Shown one piece after another: positions 5,497-11,393 of a stretch of 11,393 bases of DNA. The position numbers were made by a program, and so were the translations under genes. The notes under the pieces were generated by a model, which saw only the letters and a list, made by a program, of their open reading frames with translations, was not told where the DNA came from and did not search any database. Numbering within the stretch: position 1 is the stretch's first letter; each line of letters opens with the position of its first letter. The stretch lies in the NCBI GenBank assembly GCA_002403105.1, contig DHHD01000094.1, positions 1-11,393 on the forward strand. Reading direction: 5' to 3'. This stretch comes from Anaerolineaceae bacterium UBA4781 (GTDB lineage: Bacteria; Chloroflexota; Anaerolineae; Anaerolineales; Anaerolineaceae).

Positions 5497-6213
5497 ATGG
5501 CAGAAGTAAAATATCATCGAGTGGTAATCAAATTGAGCGGGGAAGCTCTGGCTGAGGATGAAGGAACTGGGATTGACCCCATGCAGGCAGCCAATATCGC
5601 AAAGCGGGTCAGCGATGTGCATGCCATGGGGGTAGATGTCAGTTTGGTCATTGGTGCCGGTAACTTGTGGCGTGGTCGCGAAGGTCTTAAATGGGGGATG
5701 GATCGAGCAACTGCTGATTATATGGGTATGCTGGCAACTGTTATGAATGCTCTCGCATTAATGGATGCATTGGAACGGATCGGTGTTCCCACCCGAGTTC
5801 AATCAGCCATCGAAATGCGCGCAGTTGCTGAGCCTTACATTCGCCGGCGCGCCATCCGCCATCTTGAAAAAGAACGCGTGGTGATTTTCGGTGGGGGAAC
5901 CGGCAATCCATTCTTCTCAACAGATACCGCTGCTGCTCTGCGCGCCGCTGAAATGGGAGCCGACGTACTGATCAAAGCCACCAAGGTGGATGGTGTCTAT
6001 GATAGTGATCCGAATCAAAATCATGGCGCCAAAAAATTTGATCACTTAACCTATATTGAAGCCTTGAATTTACGACTTGAGGTAATGGATAGCACTGCTC
6101 TAACGTTGTGTATGGAAAATAAATTACCTATTCTAGTATTGAACCTGTGGGATGATGAAGCGCTGATCAAAGCCATTCATGGAGAATGTGTGGGAACGAT
6201 CGTCAGCGACTAA
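5497..6213 (+). CDS. pyrH: UMP kinase
   Basis: PyrH phosphorylates UMP to UDP with ATP in pyrimidine nucleotide synthesis; the bacterial enzyme is a hexamer of the amino-acid-kinase fold, typically inhibited by UTP and activated by GTP. The 238-residue length is typical. Motifs in order: VVIKLSGEAL near residues 9-18, GAGNLWRG at 53-60, the ATADYMGMLATVMNAL helix, GGGTGNPFFSTDTAAALRA at about 132, and KVDGVYDSDP at 163-172. Most homologues I recall read GGGN where this one has GAGN, a mild variation. AAAGGAG (5486-5492) lies four bases before the ATG, a rather short spacing. The usual next gene, frr, is absent; a terminator and the pheS leader follow instead. Confidence 0.96.
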   Translation: MAEVKYHRVVIKLSGEALAEDEGTGIDPMQAANIAKRVSDVHAMGVDVSLVIGAGNLWRGREGLKWGMDRATADYMGMLATVMNALALMDALERIGVPTRVQSAIEMRAVAEPYIRRRAIRHLEKERVVIFGGGTGNPFFSTDTAAALRAAEMGADVLIKATKVDGVYDSDPNQNHGAKKFDHLTYIEALNLRLEVMDSTALTLCMENKLPILVLNLWDDEALIKAIHGECVGTIVSD

Positions 6214-6236
6214 GAAAAATTGTTTCTCCATTTATT

Positions 6237-6270
6237 GAAAGGGTCAAATGCATGACCCTTTCTTCGTTTG
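6237..6270 (+). terminator. pyrH terminator
   Basis: GAAAGGGTCA (6237-6246) pairs perfectly with TGACCCTTTC (6253-6262) around a six-base loop, 24 bases after the pyrH stop codon. The following tract is only moderately T-rich (TTCGTTT), so it may be leaky. Confidence 0.7.
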
Positions 6271-6271
6271 C

Positions 6272-6299
6272 TTGACTTTTTCTCTAATCCATAGATAAT
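6272..6299 (+). promoter_or_regulatory. Promoter for the pheST T-box transcript
   Basis: TTGACT (6272-6277) matches five of six -35 consensus bases. GATAAT (6294-6299), 16 bases later, matches five of six -10 bases. Transcription would start near 6306, just ahead of the T-box stem I. Its position after the pyrH terminator makes pheST an independent unit. Confidence 0.6.
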
Positions 6300-6306
6300 A
6301 ATGAAA

Positions 6307-6581
6307 ATTCATAAAATGCGGTGACGGAGAAAAGTAAATCTTTCGAAACCAACAGGGAGATCGGAGCATAGATTGAAACTCCGGTCGGGTAGAAGATGAT
6401 CGAAGTTCTCTCTTGAGCAGTTTAGGTGAAAGAATATGAGTAGTCTAAACCGCAGGTGCAGCGATACGGGCACATCCAATCCAATTTTCGGAATTGGTAA
6501 AAGAGTGGGCTGATCTTCATCTTCAGCCAAGCAGGGTGGTACCGCGGCTTTCCCCGTCCCTTTGGGCGGGGTTTATTTTTT
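6307..6581 (+). promoter_or_regulatory. T-box leader with UUC (Phe) specifier
   Basis: T-box leaders bind a specific tRNA and let transcription continue when that tRNA is uncharged. The diagnostic T-box GGGTGGTACCGCGG is at 6534-6547 and contains UGG, which pairs with the free tRNA 3' end. Stem I is closed by GGAGA (6326-6330) with TCTCT (6409-6413), with the AGTA element (6333-6336) of the specifier loop on the 5' side. The codon immediately before the 3' closing strand is TTC (6406-6408), matching tRNA-Phe and the downstream pheST. Stem II pairs GTTTAG (6420-6425) with CTAAAC (6445-6450) and carries an AGTA S-turn (6439-6442). Two hairpins follow, CCAATT/AATTGG (6481-6486/6492-6497) and GGCTGA/TCAGCC (6508-6513/6523-6528). 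This accounts for the gene-free stretch between pyrH and pheS. Confidence 0.93.
6552..6581 (+). terminator. T-box-controlled terminator
   Basis: CCCCG (6552-6556) and CCC (6558-6560) pair with GGG (6564-6566) and CGGGG (6567-6571), leaving one bulged T and a TTT loop, followed by TTTATTTTTT (6572-6581). The 5' arm lies next to the T-box, whose upstream GGG can capture it as antiterminator when uncharged tRNA-Phe is bound. Confidence 0.9.
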
Positions 6582-6594
6582 ATATGGAGTAATT

Positions 6595-7638
6595 ATGGAA
6601 GAAAATAAAGATTTAATTGTCATTCTTCAGCAAATTCAACAAAAAGCTTTGGAAGCACTGCAAAAGATCAACAGCTCAGAAGACCTGGAACACTGGAAAG
6701 CTGTGTTTTTAGGCCGTTCATCTGAAGTCATGCAGGTTTTTAAAGAAATTCCTGCCATGGAAGTCGGGATGAGACCTGTGCTTGGTCAAAAAGCAAATAT
6801 CGTTAAAACGGAACTTGAAAAGCATTTTGAAGCGGCAAGGGAACACATCCAACAAGCTGCTCTGACAAACAGCATCACTCAACAAAAGCTGGATGTAACC
6901 CTCCCCGGCCGGCTGCCAGAACGTGGCAGATTACACATTGCTACACAAACCTTGCAGGAGATCTACCGAATTCTGGCAGAAATGGGCTTTCAGGTCTATC
7001 GTTCGCGTGAAGTGGAATCGGACGAATACAACTTCGAACTGCTTAATATTCCAGCCCACCATCCGGCGCGCGATCTATGGGATACCTTCTATACGAAAAA
7101 AGACGGCATAATTTTAAGAACACACACTTCTCCAGGTCAGATCCATGCCATGCACGAATACGCACCTGATCCGGTACGCATTATCCTTCCCGGAATGGTT
7201 TATCGCTACGAACAAATGGATGCAAGTCACGAAATTCAATTCAATCAGATTGAAATGCTGGCAGTTGGAAAGAACATCACCTTTGGTGATCTACGTGGAA
7301 CATTAGAAGAATTTGTTAAGCGCATGTTCGGTAGCGGTGTTGAAACGCGGCTGCGGCCATCTTACTTCCCATTCACCGAACCCAGCGCTGAAATGGATAT
7401 GAAATGCATTGCATGCAGCGGAAAAGGCTGCACTGTTTGCTCCGGAACAGGTTGGCTTGAGATTCTGGGCTGCGGTATGGTGCACCCCACAGTTCTCATG
7501 AACGGTGGGTATGATCCAGAAAAATTCTCTGGCTTTGCCGCCGGCCTTGGAACCGAACGCATTTCCATGCTGCGCTATGGCGTGGACGATATCCGCAATT
7601 TTTGGGCGAATGATATTCGTTTCTTGAAGCAATTTTAA
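6595..7638 (+). CDS. pheS: Phenylalanyl-tRNA synthetase, alpha subunit
   Basis: PheS is the catalytic subunit of the alpha2-beta2 class II synthetase that charges tRNA-Phe. Of 347 residues, about 1-90 form a predicted helical, tRNA-contacting N-terminal arm and the rest the class II core. Motif 2 lies near 200-225 (MVYRYEQMDASHEIQFNQIE) and motif 3 ends in GLGTERISMLRYG at 317-329. ESDEYNFELLNIPAHHPARD marks the Phe/AMP pocket. A Cys-x2-Cys-x4-Cys-x2-Cys knuckle (Cys271, 274, 279, 282) precedes GWLEILGCGMV; such insertions occur in many but not all PheS proteins. I chose ATG 6595, with GGAG (6586-6589) five bases upstream; a longer reading from a TTG at 6562 would start inside the leader terminator. 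It is controlled by the Phe T-box and followed by pheT after 14 bases. Confidence 0.96.
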   Translation: MEENKDLIVILQQIQQKALEALQKINSSEDLEHWKAVFLGRSSEVMQVFKEIPAMEVGMRPVLGQKANIVKTELEKHFEAAREHIQQAALTNSITQQKLDVTLPGRLPERGRLHIATQTLQEIYRILAEMGFQVYRSREVESDEYNFELLNIPAHHPARDLWDTFYTKKDGIILRTHTSPGQIHAMHEYAPDPVRIILPGMVYRYEQMDASHEIQFNQIEMLAVGKNITFGDLRGTLEEFVKRMFGSGVETRLRPSYFPFTEPSAEMDMKCIACSGKGCTVCSGTGWLEILGCGMVHPTVLMNGGYDPEKFSGFAAGLGTERISMLRYGVDDIRNFWANDIRFLKQF

Positions 7639-7652
7639 AAGGATAGAAAAAT

Positions 7653-10187
7653 ATGAAGCTCGTATTATCTTGGTTAAAAGAATTCGTTGATATCGATGGT
7701 TCATTAGAAGAATTGGCCAGCACCATGACCATGATCGGTTTGGAAGTGGAGAACATTCAGCTCGTTGGTCTTTCACTGCCAGAAGGGGAACATCTGGAGC
7801 ATGTATATAATGGGTTGGCATGGGATAAAGATAAAGTTGTGGTAGCCGAAGTTACCGAAGTCATGCCACACCCCAATGCCGATCGGCTGGTGCTTTGCAA
7901 GCTCAAAGACGGTCAGGGAGAGCAAGTTGTGCTCACTGGCGCACCAAATCTTTATGACTATAAGGGAAAGGGTGCGCTTAGCAAACCGCTCAAAGTAGCT
8001 TATGCCAGGGAAGGAACCACGCTCTATGATGGGCACCAACCCGGAAAAGTGCTCACCACACTAAAACACATGAAGATTCGCGGTGTTGAGTCTTCATCCA
8101 TGATTTGCTCCGAAAAAGAGTTGGGTATCTCTGATGAGCATGAAGGCGTGATCATTCTGGATGAGGACGCACCTGTTGGCATGCCCCTGGTGGATTATAT
8201 GGGGGATGCAGTGATCGAGGTATCCATTCTGCCCAATATGGTTCGGGATGCTTGCATGCTGGGTGCTGCTCGCGAAATTGCAGCAGCGACCCATAAAACC
8301 CTTCGTAATCCACAGCCAAAACTTCAGGGTAGTGGACCTAAGATCGAAGGCGAAGTGAAGATCCAGATCACTGATCCAGAACTGAATCCACGCTTTGTAT
8401 TTGGGATGGTACACAGTGCCACAGCCCAACCCAGCCCCTACTGGGTGCAAAGACGGCTGCACCTGGCAGGTATGCGCCCCATCAACAGCACTGTGGATGC
8501 CACTAACTATGTCATGCTCGAAGTGGGTGAACCTTTGCACGCATTTGATTACGATATCTTGAAGAAACGCGCGGGCGGCAAAACGCCTACCATTATCACG
8601 CGCGCTGCAAAAAAAGGCGAGAGATTGACCACGCTTGACAATGTTGAACGTGAGCTGGATGATTTCACCATTCTGGTTACCGATACGGCTGGCCCACTCG
8701 CACTGGCAGGTGTAATGGGAGGGCTCGAAAGCGAGATCACCGATTCCACACGCACCATCCTCTTGGAAGGGGCAAGCTGGAATTTCATTCATACCCGCCG
8801 CACCGTGACCTCTCAAAAATTGCAGAGCGAGGCAGGCTACCGTTTCTCGCGCAACATTCACCCTGCTCTGGCAAAACTGGGTGTTGAATTATGTTTGAGC
8901 CGTATTGCTGAATGGAGTGGGGGACAAATCGCAGTTGGGCTGGTGGATGCTTATCCCAAACCACATGCAGATCCAGCACTTGAGATTTCTGCAGAAGATA
9001 TAAAACACCTGATCGGTATCTCTTTGACCCTAGAGGAGATCTCCGATTTACTTACCCGCCTCGAATTCGGCTGTCGGATCGAAGGTGACCACATTTGTGT
9101 TCAATGCCCCCCTCACCGCATGGATATCGGAGAAGGAATCATCGGAAAAGCAGATCTAATGGAAGAAATTACCCGTTTATATGGTTACGATCGTATTCCC
9201 TCCACCCGAATTTCTGATGCCCTGCCACCCCAGCGGGTGAATATACAGGATGATATTGAACGGAACATTAAAAATGCCCTCATTGGAATAGGGCTGCAGG
9301 AGACCATCAATTATCGCCTGACATCGCCAGAAGAAGAAATGCGTATGCTGCCGGGGCAAGCCCAATCAGCGGAGAAGGAATATGTTGAATTGTTGAATCC
9401 CATCTCACAAGATAAACGTGTGATGCGCTCAATGTTAATGCCCCAGATGCTTATTAATCTCGAAAAGAACATTCGGCATGCAGATCGTTTGGGCTTTTTT
9501 GAAATAGGACCGGTCTTCCTTCCAAAAACGAATGAGGCGTTACCTGAAGAGGAGCATCGCTTGTGTGTGGGTTTGGCCGGATTGGATCAAAAGAAAACCT
9601 GGGATAGAAAAGAATCTAGAAAATTGGATTTCTATGATCTGAAGGGGATCATAGAAGCACTGCTGGATGCGCTGCATGTAGAAAATGTAATTTTCAACCC
9701 GGGCGAGCATATTTTTTTTCATCCCGGAAAATATGCTGCGATGCACTGGAATGATCTTGAGATCGGTGTTCTCGGAGAAATTCATCCAAAAATTTTAGGG
9801 AAATATGATTTTTTTGAAAACAATGTCTTGATTGCAGATATAAATCTGCAGTTACTCAAGAAAACCCTGCCCCTATCATTCCGCAGTAAAGCAGTTTCCA
9901 CATTTCCCCCTGTTTTGGAAGATCTGGCCATAATCGTTTCGGATGAAATGCCATCGCGAGATGTCGAAACCGTCATCCGGAATGCCGGTGGGGACTTGTT
10001 AACCAATGTTGCCCTTTTTGATGTATTCAAAGGTGAACAGATCGGCAGTGGAAAAAAGAGCCTGGCATATAATCTTACTTTTCAGGCATTTGATAGAACA
10101 TTGACCGATAAAAATATTGAAAAAACAAGAGAAAAGATCATCAAAGCTTTGGAAAATCAAATTCAAGCTGTTGTTCGTAAGAAATAA
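7653..10187 (+). CDS. pheT: Phenylalanyl-tRNA synthetase, beta subunit
   Basis: PheT is the structural and editing partner of PheS; it removes Tyr mischarged onto tRNA-Phe and binds the tRNA. The 844 residues are somewhat longer than the E. coli protein. Domains in order: N-terminal segment; OB-fold tRNA-binding domain (about 58-165, VVVAEVTEVMPHPNADRL); B3/B4 editing domain (about 244-405, with MRPINSTVDATNYVM and SEAGYRFSRNIHP); B5 DNA-binding-like domain (about 444-512, ending LYGYDRIPS); inactive class II core (about 515-735); and the FDX-ACB domain that grips the tRNA anticodon arm (about 743-844, TFPPVLEDLAIIVSDEMP). AAAAGGA (7637-7643), overlapping the pheS stop, lies nine bases before the ATG. 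It shares the T-box transcript with pheS and ends at a bidirectional terminator. Confidence 0.97.
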   Translation: MKLVLSWLKEFVDIDGSLEELASTMTMIGLEVENIQLVGLSLPEGEHLEHVYNGLAWDKDKVVVAEVTEVMPHPNADRLVLCKLKDGQGEQVVLTGAPNLYDYKGKGALSKPLKVAYAREGTTLYDGHQPGKVLTTLKHMKIRGVESSSMICSEKELGISDEHEGVIILDEDAPVGMPLVDYMGDAVIEVSILPNMVRDACMLGAAREIAAATHKTLRNPQPKLQGSGPKIEGEVKIQITDPELNPRFVFGMVHSATAQPSPYWVQRRLHLAGMRPINSTVDATNYVMLEVGEPLHAFDYDILKKRAGGKTPTIITRAAKKGERLTTLDNVERELDDFTILVTDTAGPLALAGVMGGLESEITDSTRTILLEGASWNFIHTRRTVTSQKLQSEAGYRFSRNIHPALAKLGVELCLSRIAEWSGGQIAVGLVDAYPKPHADPALEISAEDIKHLIGISLTLEEISDLLTRLEFGCRIEGDHICVQCPPHRMDIGEGIIGKADLMEEITRLYGYDRIPSTRISDALPPQRVNIQDDIERNIKNALIGIGLQETINYRLTSPEEEMRMLPGQAQSAEKEYVELLNPISQDKRVMRSMLMPQMLINLEKNIRHADRLGFFEIGPVFLPKTNEALPEEEHRLCVGLAGLDQKKTWDRKESRKLDFYDLKGIIEALLDALHVENVIFNPGEHIFFHPGKYAAMHWNDLEIGVLGEIHPKILGKYDFFENNVLIADINLQLLKKTLPLSFRSKAVSTFPPVLEDLAIIVSDEMPSRDVETVIRNAGGDLLTNVALFDVFKGEQIGSGKKSLAYNLTFQAFDRTLTDKNIEKTREKIIKALENQIQAVVRKK

Positions 10188-10192
10188 ATTTT

Positions 10193-10226
10193 AAAAAAGA
10201 GCTCGGTTCATAAAACGAGCTCTTTT
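10193..10226. terminator. Bidirectional terminator between pheT and the aldo/keto reductase
   Basis: AAAAGAGCTCG (10195-10205) pairs perfectly with CGAGCTCTTTT (10216-10226) around a ten-base loop. On the plus strand the stem ends in TTTT after the pheT stop. On the minus strand it ends in six T (complement of 10193-10198), serving the convergent reductase gene, which stops at 10235. Confidence 0.87.
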
Positions 10227-10234
10227 CATTTTCT

Positions 10235-11194
10235 TTACTCCAGTGTACCGCTGAAGATCATCTCGATACGATCCAAGATCGACTCGTCCAGTTTTTCAAC
10301 CAGGGCAGCCGCGTTTAAATTATCATCCAATTGTTCCATCTTACTGGCTCCGGTGATCACAGAACTTATTTCTTTCCGCCGCAGCACCCACGCAATGGAA
10401 AGTTGAGCGGGGGTCACTTCAAGTTCTTCTGCCAGTTTTACAAATTCACGTACTTTGGCGATCGTCTCGACGGTCACTTGATCGCGCAGCCAACCCATGT
10501 TTTCCATGGCTGCCCGACTTCCTTCAGGAAAACCATTGTTATATTTCCCCGTTAGGATCCCATTCTTTAATGGACTGAAGGTGGTCAAGCCAAAACCATA
10601 CTGATGGGTTAATGGCTCCAGATCTTCTTCTACATTATTCCTTTTCAACAGATTATATTGTGGTTGTTCCATCACCGGACCGATCAATCCCGTGCGGTTG
10701 GCATATTCGATAGCTTGAATGATATGCACAGCTCTCCATTCCGAGGTCCCCCAATATAGCACCTTTCCACTGCGCACCAGCATATCCATGGTCTGAACAA
10801 TTTCTTCAATGGTGGTATCAGGGTCATAGCGATGGCAAAAATACAGATCAACATATTCTAATTGAAGCCGTTTTAACGAAAGGTCGATGGATTCAAGGAT
10901 GTGCTTGCGCGAGAGTCCTTTTCCATTCACACCCTCAAAAGTCGGCCAGAACACCTTACTCGAAATCACCAGGGTCGGCCGTGCTAAACCTTTGATGGCA
11001 TTGCCTAATACTGTTTCGGCTTTTCCACCAGCATAGATATCGGCACAGTCAAAAAAATTGATGCCTTTTTCATACGCAGCATGAACCATATCAACAGCGA
11101 TTTTTTCTTGAATCTGGTCACCAAAAGTAATCCAGGAACCCAATGAAATCTCACTGATTTTAATGCCGGTTTTTCCTAACCTTCTGTAATGCAT
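10235..11194 (-). CDS. Aldo/keto reductase, KCNAB/YghZ-like
   Basis: A cytoplasmic NADPH-dependent oxidoreductase of the aldo/keto reductase superfamily, reducing carbonyls; the true substrate cannot be read from sequence. The catalytic tetrad is complete: Asp49 and Tyr54 in FFDCADIY, Lys80 in ISSKVF, and His121 in YFCHR. The N-terminal YRRLGKTGIKISEISLGSW, the VRSGKVLYWGTSEW segment and the C-terminal SSVITGASKMEQLDDNL (NADP-binding region) are typical, and the pattern is closest to the voltage-gated potassium channel beta-subunit-like / YghZ group. I place the start at ATG 11194 (319 residues), because AAGGAAGG lies just upstream. A longer reading from 11233 would overlap the preceding gene by 38 bases and add residues not typical of the family. 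Only one base separates it from the upstream stop, implying translational coupling. Confidence 0.92.
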   Translation of the reverse strand: MHYRRLGKTGIKISEISLGSWITFGDQIQEKIAVDMVHAAYEKGINFFDCADIYAGGKAETVLGNAIKGLARPTLVISSKVFWPTFEGVNGKGLSRKHILESIDLSLKRLQLEYVDLYFCHRYDPDTTIEEIVQTMDMLVRSGKVLYWGTSEWRAVHIIQAIEYANRTGLIGPVMEQPQYNLLKRNNVEEDLEPLTHQYGFGLTTFSPLKNGILTGKYNNGFPEGSRAAMENMGWLRDQVTVETIAKVREFVKLAEELEVTPAQLSIAWVLRRKEISSVITGASKMEQLDDNLNAAALVEKLDESILDRIEMIFSGTLE

Positions 11195-11195
11195 T

Positions 11196-11393
11196 TTATT
11201 TTCCTTCCTTATCTTCGGGATTTCCATCGCCAATACCCAGGGGTTTCCACTTATTTACATTATCACGCAAGCGGTGTTGTTCTCCATCCCGCATGTGCAA
11301 ACGATCAAATCCTTCTGGTTTGATCTCCATCTGTTCGCCTTCCAATAATCCCAGCACGCCGGATTGTCCAGGTTCTGCATTCTTCTGCTGACA
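11196..11393 (-). CDS. 3' end of an unidentified gene (runs off the right edge)
   Basis: An open frame enters from the right edge on the minus strand and runs 65 codons to TAA (complement of 11196-11198). The visible C-terminus is hydrophilic and charged, containing GVLGLLEGEQMEIKPEGFDR, then HMRDGEQHRLRDNVNKWKPL, and ending NPEDKEGK. No motif or family is recognised. The coding case rests on the open frame, on the one-base gap to the aldo/keto reductase start, and on the reductase ribosome binding site lying within its last codons, a typical operon arrangement. The start and most of the protein lie outside the window. Confidence 0.65.
   Translation of the reverse strand, partial: CQQKNAEPGQSGVLGLLEGEQMEIKPEGFDRLHMRDGEQHRLRDNVNKWKPLGIGDGNPEDKEGK

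Noticed and set aside
6318..6453. GCGGT/ACCGC pairing as the base of T-box stem I
   Set aside because: It conflicts with the better stem II pairing (6420-6425/6445-6450), and stem I is already closed by 6326-6330/6409-6413.
6562..6594. Upstream TTG start that would add 11 residues to PheS
   Set aside because: It lies in the loop of the T-box terminator with no ribosome binding site; ATG 6595 has GGAG at a proper distance.
8094..8861. Long minus-strand ORF of 255 codons inside pheT
   Set aside because: It is antisense to highly conserved PheT editing-domain sequence, has no ribosome binding site or motif, and is rich in Cys/His/Gln as expected for a shadow frame.

Overview
The window looks like chromosomal DNA of a Gram-positive-style (monoderm) bacterium. 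My best guess is Chloroflexota, class Anaerolineae. The reasons are the mix of a Phe T-box leader with ordinary AGGA/GGAG ribosome binding sites, a short Bacillus-type CysE, a short EF-Ts, and secreted CAP-LysM proteins with a C-terminal membrane anchor. This is inference from protein flavour; no rRNA or other decisive marker is present.

Layout. (1) 1-967, plus strand: a promoter, a short leader ORF (80-121) with Cys-Met-Cys-Ser-Met codons, a set of crossing RNA helices ending in a terminator-like stem (108-212), then cysE (serine acetyltransferase). This resembles a classical translation-dependent attenuator that senses the pathway end product and is the most interesting item here. (2) 969-3725, minus strand: an apparent operon surE -> CAP-LysM protein -> second CAP-LysM paralogue, converging on cysE with one base between the stop codons and a shared terminator hairpin. 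(3) 3726-3917: a divergent promoter region and a structured rpsB leader. (4) 3918-6213, plus strand: rpsB (S2), tsf (EF-Ts) and pyrH (UMP kinase), with a strong terminator hairpin wedged between tsf and pyrH and no frr next to pyrH. (5) 6237-10187: pyrH terminator, a new promoter, a T-box leader with a UUC (Phe) specifier, then pheS and pheT (both subunits of phenylalanyl-tRNA synthetase) and a bidirectional terminator. (6) 10235-11393, minus strand: an aldo/keto reductase and, one base upstream of its start, the 3' end of an unidentified gene that runs off the right edge.

Functionally the core is translation machinery plus pyrimidine nucleotide supply: ribosomal protein, elongation factor, UMP kinase and Phe-tRNA synthetase, each with visible RNA-level control (candidate S2 leader, intercistronic terminator, T-box). 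Flanking genes cover cysteine precursor synthesis, nucleotide phosphatase and cell-surface proteins. The coding regions are ordinary conserved genes. The novelty lies in the untranslated leaders, above all in front of cysE. No mobile element, CRISPR array, tRNA or rRNA was seen.
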